64,000 nt of DNA from Marinobacter sp. X15-166B (lineage in GTDB: Bacteria; Pseudomonadota; Gammaproteobacteria; Pseudomonadales; Oleiphilaceae), in the NCBI RefSeq assembly GCF_001752365.1, contig NZ_MEIY01000001.1, positions 77,254-141,253 on the forward strand, in the 5' to 3' direction. Each line of letters opens with the position of its first letter. The stretch's first letter is position 1. Positions 28,090 through 36,601 of this stretch are shown here, piece after piece. The translations under genes and the position numbers were made by a program. The notes beneath the pieces are model-generated. The model was not told where the DNA came from, ran no database searches, and worked only from the letters and a program-made list of their open reading frames with translations.

Positions 28090-28140
28090 CGTGATTCTCC
28101 CCACTACCCTGTTTCCTGCTGACACCAATCGCTGCCAGGA

Positions 28141-29568
28141 TCACCCCTGGCCCAGACGAATACCGATGTTGCGCGTCTGGACATAACTGTACAGCGCTTC
28201 CTGGCCCTTCTCTCGACCGAAGCCTGACAGCCCCACACCGCCGAAGGGTGTTTCCACCCCCCCGGCAAACCACTCGTTGATGTACACCTGGCCACCACGC
28301 AAGCGGTTGGCGACCCGCAGGGTCTGGTTCAGGCCTTCACCAAACACCCCGGCGACCAGGCCAAAATCGGTGCCATTGGCGAGGGCCACGGCCTCGTCTT
28401 CGCTGTCGAAAGGCATGATCACCAGCACCGGGCCGAACACTTCTTCCCGGGCGATGGTCATGTCCGCGCTCGCCTCGATCACCGTCGGCGCCACAAAATA
28501 GCCGGCCCGATCCGGGGCCACACCACCGGTGAGAATTTTGGCTCCTTCGGTACCGGCCTGGTCGATCATCGCCAGGATGCCCTCTTGCTGCTGCCGGGAC
28601 ACCACCGGGGTCAGATCCGGGTTGTCTTCCCCCAGGCCGATGCTCAGGCTTTCCGCCAACGCAACCACTGCGGCTTTTACTTCGTCGTAGCGGTCACGCT
28701 GGATCAGTAAGCGCGACATGGCCGAACACACCTGTCCGGCGTTGAAGAAGATGCCGGCTTTCACACTGGCCAGCAGGGTCTCCAGATTCGCATCCTTGAG
28801 CACGATCGCAGCGGACTTGCCGCCCAGCTCCATCACCGCCGGCGTGGCGCGCTCGGCCGCATCCTTGAGGATGCGCTGGCCGGTGGGCACCGAGCCGATG
28901 AACACGATCTGGTTGGTGCTCTGATGCCGGACCAGATGACTGCCCACTGTCGAGCCCTGACCGCACAGCAGATTGACCGCCCCTTGCGGGAAGCCGGCCT
29001 GCTCCACCGCCTTGATCAACAAGGTCATGGCCAGGGGCGAAAGTTCCGGTGACTTGATCACCACCGCATTGCCGGCCGCCAGCGCCGGGGCCAGCGAGCG
29101 GGCGCAAATGGACACCGGGAAGTTCCAGGGAACAATTTGCACCGACACGCCGAAGGGCACGTACTGGGTGAAGTCCACATAATCCTTGCCGAGGGGCACC
29201 GAGATGCCTTCAATCTTGTCGGCCATACCCGCGTAGTATTCAAAGTAGCGGGCCGCTTCGATGAACTCATCCCGGGCGTCGTTCAGGCTCTTGCCGTTTT
29301 CGCGACAGGCCACCAGTGCGCCTTCGTCGGCGATGGCCCGGATGGCGTCGGCGGCTTTCAGCATCCAGGTGGTGCGCCGGGCCGGGCGCACGTCGCTCAG
29401 GGCACCGCTGTCCGCACAACGGCGCGCGGCCGCCATGGCCAGATCGGCGTCGTCAATGCCAGCTTGGGCGATGGTGGCGTAAGGCTGTCCGGTGCCCGGG
29501 TTCAGCACGGTGAGCTGATTGGCGGCATCCCGCCACTGCCCGTCGATATAGTTCTGATAATGCTGCAT
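28141..29568 (-). CDS. NAD(P)-dependent aldehyde dehydrogenase
   Basis: A 475-residue ALDH-superfamily enzyme: ELGGKSAAIV with the general base glutamate, the catalytic cysteine in FNAGQVCSAMSR, NFPVSICARSLAPALAAGNAV for the cofactor and EEVFGPVLVI at the C-terminal side. It resembles betaine-aldehyde/gamma-glutamyl-aminobutyraldehyde dehydrogenases. It starts three bases after the Rieske stop codon and precedes rubredoxin by 51 bases, so it very likely oxidises an aldehyde made by the neighbouring oxygenase or amine oxidase. Confidence 0.9.
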   Translation of the reverse strand: MQHYQNYIDGQWRDAANQLTVLNPGTGQPYATIAQAGIDDADLAMAAARRCADSGALSDVRPARRTTWMLKAADAIRAIADEGALVACRENGKSLNDARDEFIEAARYFEYYAGMADKIEGISVPLGKDYVDFTQYVPFGVSVQIVPWNFPVSICARSLAPALAAGNAVVIKSPELSPLAMTLLIKAVEQAGFPQGAVNLLCGQGSTVGSHLVRHQSTNQIVFIGSVPTGQRILKDAAERATPAVMELGGKSAAIVLKDANLETLLASVKAGIFFNAGQVCSAMSRLLIQRDRYDEVKAAVVALAESLSIGLGEDNPDLTPVVSRQQQEGILAMIDQAGTEGAKILTGGVAPDRAGYFVAPTVIEASADMTIAREEVFGPVLVIMPFDSEDEAVALANGTDFGLVAGVFGEGLNQTLRVANRLRGGQVYINEWFAGGVETPFGGVGLSGFGREKGQEALYSYVQTRNIGIRLGQG

Positions 29569-29571
29569 GGG

Positions 29572-30759
29572 TTACACCTCCAGTCCTGCTTTGGTTTGCG
29601 TCGCCAGCCATTTCTGGAAGAAGTGAGTCGGCAGGTCCATTTCCGGCGAGAACACGCCTCCCCCGAAACCGGGAGAATGACGGCCTTTCTGCATGCCCTC
29701 CACTGCGCCGATGTCTTCGGTGAACACCACGCGCCAGGACTCCAGGGTCGCGGTGCGGCAGGCGGCGTACTCATCTTTGAGCGCCTCGTCACCCACGTAG
29801 TACAGGCGCAGTTTTTCCAGCGTCTGTTCGGCGTGAACGGGGTCGATCATCATGGCAAACGCGTGATCGGCCTGAATGCCCAGCAGCACGTTGGGAAACA
29901 GTGCCACGTATTCGGCATGGCGCAACTTATCCCCGGGCCAGCTCGGGAACTTTGGCAAATGGGTACCGGCGGTATCCGACAGGTTGTAGGCGGTGCTGCC
30001 CTGCCCGGCCATGCGGTCTTCAATCATGATGTTATAATGGTCTTCCAGCTTGGAGTAGGAGTTCAGGCTGGGGTGCACCCAGGGCAGATGGTAGGCTTCG
30101 CAGTAGTTTTCTACCGTCAGTTTCCAGTTACTCTGAACTTCGATTTCCAGCTGTCCGCCCATGTTCACCCGGCGCAACAGATCCATGCCGTCGGTGCCCC
30201 AAAACTCCTGCCAGCGACGTTCCAGAGGCGCGATGTGCTCTGCAAACGGCGCCGCATCCCCGGACAGATTCACGAACACCATGTCCATCCACACGTGGGA
30301 GCGCAGCGCTTTCAGACCGTGCTTTTCACACTGGAAGCGATCGTCGGTGTGCTTGCCAATACCGCCAAGGTGCGGCGTGCTCTTCAGGTTACCGTCCAGA
30401 TCGTAGCTCCAGGAGTGGTAGGGGCAGCGGATCAAGCCCTGAACTTCGCCCGCCTCGTGGACCAGCTGCATGCCCCGGTGACTGCAGACGTTGTGAAAAA
30501 CCTGCACCAGGCCGTCCTTATTGCGCATCATCAGCAAGGGAAGGTCCATGAAACTGACCGGGATGACATAGCCGTTCTTGATCAGGTCCGACGCAAAGCC
30601 GATACAGGCCCAGGTCTTACCGATCACCCGATCCCGCTCGAAGGCGAAATATTGCTGACTGGTGTAGCTTTCGTTCGGTATACCACTGGCCTCGACGATT
30701 GGATTCAGCACTTCCTTCACCTGATGAATGGGAATGATGTGCGGATTGATATTGCTCAT
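29572..30759 (-). CDS. Rieske non-heme iron oxygenase, alpha subunit (betaine-monooxygenase-like)
   Basis: A 395-residue oxygenase from the ATG at 30759 with GGGAG upstream. The Rieske cluster is C-x-H-x17-C-x2-H (CSHRGMQ...CPYHSW). The mononuclear iron site has ENYCEAYHLPWVHPSL, with two histidines and the bridging acidic residue beside them. It is single-component-like, resembling GbcA-type enzymes that demethylate quaternary ammonium compounds; no reductase subunit is in the window. As first gene of the operon with ALDH, rubredoxin and FAD oxidase, it probably starts oxidation of a methylated osmolyte. The precise substrate is inference. Confidence 0.85.
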   Translation of the reverse strand: MSNINPHIIPIHQVKEVLNPIVEASGIPNESYTSQQYFAFERDRVIGKTWACIGFASDLIKNGYVIPVSFMDLPLLMMRNKDGLVQVFHNVCSHRGMQLVHEAGEVQGLIRCPYHSWSYDLDGNLKSTPHLGGIGKHTDDRFQCEKHGLKALRSHVWMDMVFVNLSGDAAPFAEHIAPLERRWQEFWGTDGMDLLRRVNMGGQLEIEVQSNWKLTVENYCEAYHLPWVHPSLNSYSKLEDHYNIMIEDRMAGQGSTAYNLSDTAGTHLPKFPSWPGDKLRHAEYVALFPNVLLGIQADHAFAMMIDPVHAEQTLEKLRLYYVGDEALKDEYAACRTATLESWRVVFTEDIGAVEGMQKGRHSPGFGGGVFSPEMDLPTHFFQKWLATQTKAGLEV

Positions 30760-30971
30760 TGTTATTTCTCCCACGAGGACGCAGGGGACCTGCGCTGATG
30801 TTAGCAACGGGACACCTGGGGTGCCGATGAGGCAGAGTATTGGCTAACAACAGCCCGGCGAACAAACGACTTTTTAGCCGGGTATGGATGAGCTTTTGTC
30901 ATCCATGATCAGCGCTCACTTACGGGTGAGAAAAAATAACAACATCAGCGTGCTACGCCGCGGGAGATTTT

Positions 30972-31148
30972 ATGCGTGCTACCTCTGGATTTCTGAAGGG
31001 GCTCAACCCGACCGTGACCATCGCCTCCAAGGTACCGGTCATTGGCTTTGTGCTGTTTTGCGCCATTCTGGCGGCCACTCAGCCAGACACCACCCTGGCG
31101 CTGTTTACGCTGTTCGATGGGATGGCCACCGGCCTGGCCACCCTATAG
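30972..31148 (+). pseudogene. BCCT-family transporter N-terminal stub
   Basis: A 58-codon frame starting with ATG at 30972. Its product (MRATSGFLKGLNPTVTIASK...VIGFVLFCAILAATQ) matches the N-terminus and first membrane helix of betaine/carnitine/choline (BCCT) transporters, which are normally over 500 residues. It ends at TAG after the first helix and the downstream sequence has no further BCCT features, so the rest has been lost. BCCT proteins import glycine betaine or DMSP, which fits the surrounding genes. A new role for the stub as a small membrane protein is possible but not supported by any other sign. Confidence 0.7.
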
Positions 31149-31173
31149 GCCGGGCGTGCAATAAAAAAACCGG

Positions 31174-32130
31174 CTACCAGCCAACCCGCTCCGGCAACCC
31201 CTTGCCACCGACCTGTCCGGGTAATTGTTCCAGCAGCCATTGGCGAAACAGTTTGACGCTGCTGGGTACCACGCCGCGGTTCAGAGGTTCGAGCATGCAA
31301 AAATTAGCCGGCGTCCTCAGCACCACATCCAGTGGCCGCACCAAGGCCCCCGTCTCCAGATATTCATCCACCAGAGACCCCCAGGCCAGGGCAACCCCCT
31401 GACCATTGATGGCCGCCTGGATCAACATGGGGTAGTTGTTGATGTTGATCCGGTTACGGGGTGTCACCGGAGCCAGGCCCACCTGCTCGAACCAGTCCTC
31501 CCAGCTGAGCCAGTCCCGCTGGGATTCATCCAGATACAACAAGGTGCGGCTCAGGCTGTTTTCGTGCGACCGACCCGGTTGTCCCCCAGCGAGATAAGCC
31601 GGACTGCACACCGGAAAGACTTCTTCCGGAAACAGCGGGGTCACCTTCATATTATCGGGCGGCAGGCGACAGTAAAACAGCGCGATGTCGCAGTCCAGCC
31701 GGCGATAGTCGGTTACCTGATCCGAGGCGAGAATGCGCAGATCCACCTCTTCATGCTGCTGTTGGAACTCCGCCACTTTAGACAGCAACCACAGAGCCGC
31801 CATCGCATTGGTGGTGGCTACGGTAATCTCCTGCTCACCCTGCCATTTCTTGATTTCGCCGGTCGCCTGAGCGACATCCAGCAAGGCCCGGTAAATGGTC
31901 TGATAATACTGTTGGCCGGTGAGGGTCAAGGATATGTTGCGATTGGCCCGTACAAACAGATCCTTGCCGAGGTACTCCTCCAACTGACGGATCTGGCGAC
32001 TGATGGCGCCTTGGGTAACGCTGAGTTCATGGGCTGCCTGGGTGAAGCTTTCGTGGCGGGCCGCCGCTTCAAACACGATGAGGCTGTTCATCGGCGGCAG
32101 CGGTTTGATTCTCATGGTCGTGCTGGGCAT
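31174..32130 (-). CDS. LysR-family transcriptional regulator (GcvA-like)
   Basis: A 318-residue regulator from the ATG at 32130, preceded by GGAG nine bases upstream (other in-frame ATGs lie at 32145 and 32115). The N-terminal winged helix reads MNSLIVFEAAARHESFTQAAHELSVTQGAISRQIRQLEEYLG; the effector domain begins at about residue 95. The GAISRQ helix is typical of GcvA-type regulators. It sits between the dddP-like gene and the Rieske operon and probably controls one or both. Effector unknown. Confidence 0.88.
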   Translation of the reverse strand: MPSTTMRIKPLPPMNSLIVFEAAARHESFTQAAHELSVTQGAISRQIRQLEEYLGKDLFVRANRNISLTLTGQQYYQTIYRALLDVAQATGEIKKWQGEQEITVATTNAMAALWLLSKVAEFQQQHEEVDLRILASDQVTDYRRLDCDIALFYCRLPPDNMKVTPLFPEEVFPVCSPAYLAGGQPGRSHENSLSRTLLYLDESQRDWLSWEDWFEQVGLAPVTPRNRININNYPMLIQAAINGQGVALAWGSLVDEYLETGALVRPLDVVLRTPANFCMLEPLNRGVVPSSVKLFRQWLLEQLPGQVGGKGLPERVGW

Positions 32131-32258
32131 GTGTTCCGGCTCCATGGTCGGTTTTATTATTATGGGAGGCACTTTACCAGTGTTTCAGGGACAACCAGAG
32201 GCATCCACCGAGCGGCCGGCGGGAGCAGTGCTCCCGAGCCCCTCGGGCGTGCCGCCAT

Positions 32259-33606
32259 TCAACGACCCAATAACGCCGCCTCAAAGGGATAGCCGGTCAG
32301 GTTTTCCACCCCGGTAGCGGTGATCAGCACCTGATCTTCCAGCTTGACGCCTTCCCGGCCGCCGATCGCACCCACATAGGCTTCCACGCACAGCGTCATA
32401 CCCGGCGCCAGCACGCCCTGATAGCCGTACTCCTCCAGATCTTCAGGGTAGCGAATGCAGGGGTATTCATCGCAGAGCCCCACCCCATGCATCATCACCC
32501 CATAGCGCTGGGCCCGGTAGGCCTCCGGCAACCGCAGACCGGCTTCGGTCACCTCCCGAAAGGTCATGCCCGGTTTCAGGATGCTCATATTGTGTTGGAT
32601 GTGCTCGTAAGCCACCCGGTACAGGGTTTTCTGTTCCTCAGTCGGGGCCCGGTCACCGATCAACCAGGTCCGGGAAATATCGGCACACATGCCATAGGGG
32701 CCGATCAGGTCGCTGTCGAAGGCCAGCAGATCCCCGTCCTGCACCACCCGGGGGCCGCACTCCTGAAACCAGGGGTTGGTGCGAGGGCCGGACGACAGCA
32801 GGCGGCATTCGATCCACTCGACCCCCCCGGCGGATGTTTTCCGCGTGGAGAATCGACCAGATATCGTTTTCGGTCACCCCGGGCACCGACGCCTGTTGCA
32901 TCCGTTTCATGGCGATTTCGGTGGACGCAAGGGCGCAACGCATGGCGTTGATTTCATCGGTGTTCTTGATCGAACGGGCCAGTTCCATGACCTTCTGACC
33001 GTCCGTGATTTCGATACCGCGACGCTGCAATTGGGTAAAGCCCACCGTCTCGATGGTGTCGACCGCCAGCCGTTTGTTACTGCCGGCTTGGTCCTGCAGC
33101 ACCGACTGAATTTCGGCGGCGAAGCGCGCGGCGTGCTCCTCGGTCCGATGACCGGTCTCGAAATAGAAGAAGGCGGCGCCGCCTCTCACTTCGTTCACCA
33201 GGGGCAAATGCGCCGACAAATGCTCGCAGTTGTGAAAATCCCATAAAATCACGTGCCCGGCCGCGGACACAAAACAGGCCCGGGCGGGGTTGTGCGCAAT
33301 CCACAGCTGCATGTTGCTGGTATCGGTCGCATAACGGATATTCAGCGGATCGAACAGCAGCACACCGGCCAGATCCCGCTTCTGCAGCTCCCCGACAATC
33401 CGTTGCAGGCGGTATTCCCGCATGCGGGACAGGGTGGGCGGTGTCAGCCCCAACTCCTCCCATTCGCGGAACGCCAGCGCGGTGGGGCCTATCTCGACCC
33501 GATCGTTGTCGGCCACCGAACCATCGGCTTTGAAAGGGCCCCGACGACGCCTGGGGTCAATTTTTCGGTTGGAAGGTACCGTCGGGAAGACGCGCGCACT
33601 GTCCAT
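32259..33606 (-). pseudogene. dddP: DMSP lyase DddP homologue (M24 peptidase fold), frameshifted
   Basis: The two reading frames 33606-32653 and 32747-32259 are the halves of one gene. The shift is in a run of seven C (plus strand, 32822-32828); removing one base restores ENIRRGVEWIE...NPWFQECGPRV and one protein of 448 residues. The restored product matches DddP, an M24-fold enzyme that cleaves dimethylsulfoniopropionate to acrylate and dimethyl sulfide. Its metal ligands are all present in the C-terminal frame: D and D in FDSD, D in CADISR, H in MMHGVG, E in LCVEA and E in KLEDQ. The spacings (2, 10, 64, 35, 15) equal those reported for DddP (D295, D297, D307, H371, E406, E421). True loss and a sequencing slip are both possible. 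Confidence 0.82.
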
Positions 33607-33783
33607 GGCTTACCTCTGTTTATTGTAATAGATCGCCGCACCGAACTCCCAAGAGGCGCAGTCGGCCCTTGGGCTTTTAACGGACGCGTCGATAACCTGT
33701 CACAATAAACAGAGGGCGTAAAGTGACATAAAGTCAGGCGTTCATGAGCCTTACGCATGCGAAGACTGACCAGCCGGACTGGC

Positions 33784-34332
33784 CTACCCCAGCTGACCGG
33801 CCACCCATTGGGTATAACCCTGCATATACTTCTGCAAGAATTCCCGGGTGCCCTCGTTCACCAAAGCGCCGTCTTCATCGAAGGCTTTGTGGGCGGTAGC
33901 CAGGGCGAAGTCCGGGGTCAGGAAAACCGGGGTCAGGGTGCCCGCAAAAATGTCCCGCAGGTGCACCTGCGCCCGCGCCCCGCCCAGGGTACTCATGGAA
34001 CTGCTGATCACGCCGGTGGGTTTGCCAAGCAGCACCGAGTCGAACGCGGGCCGTGAGGCCCAGTCGATGGCGTTTTTCAGCACCCCGGAAACACTGTAAT
34101 TGTATTCCGGGGTCGAGATCAGCAGGGCGTCGGCGGCGGCTATGGCATCCAGCAGCGCCTTCACGGGAGCCGGTTTGACCTCGCCGTCCAGGTCGCCGTT
34201 GTAAAGGGGGATATCCGCCAGATCGAACAACTCGATCGAGGCATCCGGGCCAATGAACTCACCCGCGGCTTTCAGTAAGCGGGTGTTGAAGGAGCCCTTT
34301 CGCAAACTGCCACTGATGGCCAGAATCTTCAT
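33784..34332 (-). CDS. NADPH-dependent FMN reductase (azoreductase-like)
   Basis: A 182-residue flavodoxin-like protein; the start is the ATG at 34332 within a longer open frame. It begins MKILAISGSLRKGSFNTRLLKAA (phosphate loop of FMN binding) and has STPEYNYSVSGVLKNAIDW, the family's flavin-contact motif. It reduces FMN or quinones in the cytoplasm. Together with the DoxX gene 20 bases upstream it forms an operon that is divergent from a LysR regulator, a common arrangement for stress-induced quinone or azo reduction. Confidence 0.9.
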   Translation of the reverse strand: MKILAISGSLRKGSFNTRLLKAAGEFIGPDASIELFDLADIPLYNGDLDGEVKPAPVKALLDAIAAADALLISTPEYNYSVSGVLKNAIDWASRPAFDSVLLGKPTGVISSSMSTLGGARAQVHLRDIFAGTLTPVFLTPDFALATAHKAFDEDGALVNEGTREFLQKYMQGYTQWVAGQLG

Positions 34333-34352
34333 ACTCTCTCTCCTTTGGTTTT

Positions 34353-34805
34353 TTAAACAGCCAGACGCTTCAGCAGCACCTGATCCAGTGAGAAACGGCC
34401 GCCGCCCTGAACCGCAAGCGCCAGCGTCACCGCAACCAGGGTCAGGGCGTACTCGTAACCGTTGTTGGCCATGAACAGGCCGTTGCCAATGTGTACCGCA
34501 AACAGGGCAACCAGCATGGTGATGGCCGCTACCAGCGCCGCCGGGCGGGTCAGCAGTCCCAGCACCAGCGCCAGCCCTCCGAAGAATTCGGCACCGCCGG
34601 CCAGCAAAGCCATCAGGTAGCCCGGCTCCAGACCGATGCTCGCCATCCATTGTCCGGTACCTTCAAGGCCATAGCCACCAAACCAGCCAAAGAGTTTCTG
34701 GGCACCGTGGGCCGCCAGCGTCAGCCCGACCGGTACCCGCAGAATCAGCGCCGCGGTCCCGCCGCTGGAATGGAACAAGGTGTGTGCGTAATCAGACTTG
34801 GTCAT
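34353..34805 (-). CDS. DoxX-family membrane protein
   Basis: A 150-residue inner-membrane protein with four hydrophobic helices and the DoxX start motif (ALILRVPVGLTLAAHGAQKLFGWFGGYGLEG). Two in-frame ATGs lie at 34808 and 34805; the second has GAGG at a usual distance. DoxX relatives are found beside thiol or quinone redox genes. First gene of the unit with the FMN reductase. Confidence 0.87.
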   Translation of the reverse strand: MTKSDYAHTLFHSSGGTAALILRVPVGLTLAAHGAQKLFGWFGGYGLEGTGQWMASIGLEPGYLMALLAGGAEFFGGLALVLGLLTRPAALVAAITMLVALFAVHIGNGLFMANNGYEYALTLVAVTLALAVQGGGRFSLDQVLLKRLAV

Positions 34806-34964
34806 CATTGCCTCGTATACGTGTCGGTTGTGGGTGTCCGAAGCCGCGCTCCAGACCGTGCACCCACTCTACTATCACCGAACAGACATACTAAGATGGC
34901 ATTTGTTTCGTTATTATCAACACAGCGTTGCTAATCTTTGATACCTCCGATACTGGATACGCCT

Positions 34965-35864
34965 ATGGACCGCATCGATGCCATGCGCACCTTCGTCACG
35001 GTGGTGAGTGAAGGCAGCTTTACCCGGGCCGCCGACCGGCTGGGCATGTCCCCGCAACTGACCAGCAAGTACGTGTCCCGGCTGGAACAGCATCTGGGGG
35101 TGCGCCTGCTGAACCGCACCACCCGCAAGCTTCACCTGACCGAAGCGGGCGCGAGCTATCACCTGCGCGCCCAGCAGGTGCTGAGCGACATCGAAGATAT
35201 GGAACACCAGATCGGCAACCTGCAAACCCAGGCCCGCGGCGTGTTGCGCATCAGCGCGCCCGTATCTTTCGCCATTCGCCACCTGCCTCCGCTGCTGCAG
35301 GCGTTTCAAACGGCCCATCCGGCCGTGGGGGTCGACCTGCAACTGAACGACCGTAAGGTCGATCTGGTGGACGAAGGCTTCGATATCGCGCTGCGCATCG
35401 GCCAGCTGAAAAGTTCTTCCCTGATCGCCAAGCGGCTTGCTCCCGTGCGGCTGGCGCTGTGCGCTTCTCCCGCCTACCTGCGGCAACACGGCACCCCTCA
35501 ACACCCGGAAGATCTGGGCCACCACCGTTACCTGCATTACAGCTACATGGAACTGGACACCAGCCAGACCTTGCACCGCTGGCTGCAAACCGCTGCGCAG
35601 AACGGCAACCACGGCATGGTCAGCAACAACGGCGACGTTCTGTTTGAAGCCGCCCTCGCCGGCGCGGGCATCGTGCTGCAACCCACTTTTATATCGGGCG
35701 CGGCCATCAAAGCCGGCAAACTGCAGGTGCTTCTGACGGACTATGAGCCGGAGCCCATCGGGCTTTATGCAGTTTATGCCCACCGGCAGTTGCTGGCGAG
35801 CAAGGTGCGCAGTTTTATCGACTTTGTGGACGGTTACTTCGGCGACCCGCCTTACTGGGACTGA
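34965..35864 (+). CDS. LysR-family transcriptional regulator
   Basis: A 299-residue regulator from the ATG at 34965; the frame is open from a TTG at 34938, but MDRIDAMRTFVTVVSEGSFTRAADRLG is the family start. The helix-turn-helix reads SPQLTSKYVSRLEQHLGVRLLNRTTR; a typical effector domain follows. It is divergent from the DoxX - FMN reductase operon and probably controls it. 156 bases of shared promoter region lie between the two starts. Confidence 0.9.
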   Translation: MDRIDAMRTFVTVVSEGSFTRAADRLGMSPQLTSKYVSRLEQHLGVRLLNRTTRKLHLTEAGASYHLRAQQVLSDIEDMEHQIGNLQTQARGVLRISAPVSFAIRHLPPLLQAFQTAHPAVGVDLQLNDRKVDLVDEGFDIALRIGQLKSSSLIAKRLAPVRLALCASPAYLRQHGTPQHPEDLGHHRYLHYSYMELDTSQTLHRWLQTAAQNGNHGMVSNNGDVLFEAALAGAGIVLQPTFISGAAIKAGKLQVLLTDYEPEPIGLYAVYAHRQLLASKVRSFIDFVDGYFGDPPYWD

Positions 35865-36149
35865 GCTTGTTCACACCCCTGCACGCCACCTGAGCCAGCC
35901 CGTGCGTCGCGCTCGGGTTAAGAGACCCATCCTGGCCCAAGGCATTGAGTGCGCTCCCCCCTTTCAACGCACTGGGGAGGACCGGGATGGCCCGGGTTGG
36001 CAGCATGGTTTATATTGCGTACCCGCTGCCCACGACCGTTGCAGCCCGGGCCGGGCTGCGTACCACTTAGCGGCTGCGGCGCCCCTCGACGTGCCCGGTC
36101 CCAAGGCGCGCAGGATGTTGTGCAGAACCTTGCGTATTGACGGCCCTGC
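35865..36149. other. Intergenic region between LysR and MaoC genes
   Basis: 285 bases between convergent genes. No gene, tRNA or clear terminator was found. The 13-mer ATATTGCGTACCC (from about 36012) also occurs near 43644 upstream of the Gly-rich protein gene. Confidence 0.4.
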
Positions 36150-36590
36150 TCAGGTTCGGTTGGTGAGCATGATTTTACCGGTTGCCGTGGCCACCTGCTC
36201 GGACCTCTGGTTGTAGCATTCACCGGCCAGAACGGCGATCCCGCCGTTGATTTTCGGCTTGGCCAGCAGCTCGGTGACGGTCCAGTTAACGGTCAGGGTA
36301 TCGCCCGCGAACACAGGCGACAAAAACTGGCAATTGTGCTCCAGGTAGGCCACCGCGGTGCCGTAAAAATACATCCCGATGGAGGCCGACATGAACGCCC
36401 CGGTCATCGGCCCGTGGAGGATGCGCTGGCCAAAACGGCTCTTGGCACAAAATTCCGCATCGCTGTGCAGCGGGTTGAAATCCCCGAACATTCCGCACGC
36501 CTGACTGATGTGTGCGTCGGTAATGGTCAGACTCTGCCCGAAAGTTTCGTTTTCGCTCAGTTCGTCAAAGGCCTTGCCCAAAAAATTCAT
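36150..36590 (-). CDS. MaoC-like hotdog hydratase
   Basis: A 146-residue hotdog protein with the hydratase-2 motif GDFNPLHSD (catalytic Asp and His) and RILHGPMTGAFMSASIGMYF. Such proteins hydrate trans-2-enoyl-CoA to (R)-3-hydroxyacyl-CoA, a route into PHA or catabolism. It starts 12 bases after the acyl-CoA synthetase and is in the same operon, so it probably acts on the CoA ester made by that ligase. Confidence 0.88.
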   Translation of the reverse strand: MNFLGKAFDELSENETFGQSLTITDAHISQACGMFGDFNPLHSDAEFCAKSRFGQRILHGPMTGAFMSASIGMYFYGTAVAYLEHNCQFLSPVFAGDTLTVNWTVTELLAKPKINGGIAVLAGECYNQRSEQVATATGKIMLTNRT

Positions 36591-36601
36591 ACCTTCTTTC
36601 C

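Noticed and set aside
36001..36149. A transfer-related or RNA element between LysR and MaoC
   Set aside because: No stable symmetric structure or tRNA-like fold was seen; only a short shared 13-mer.
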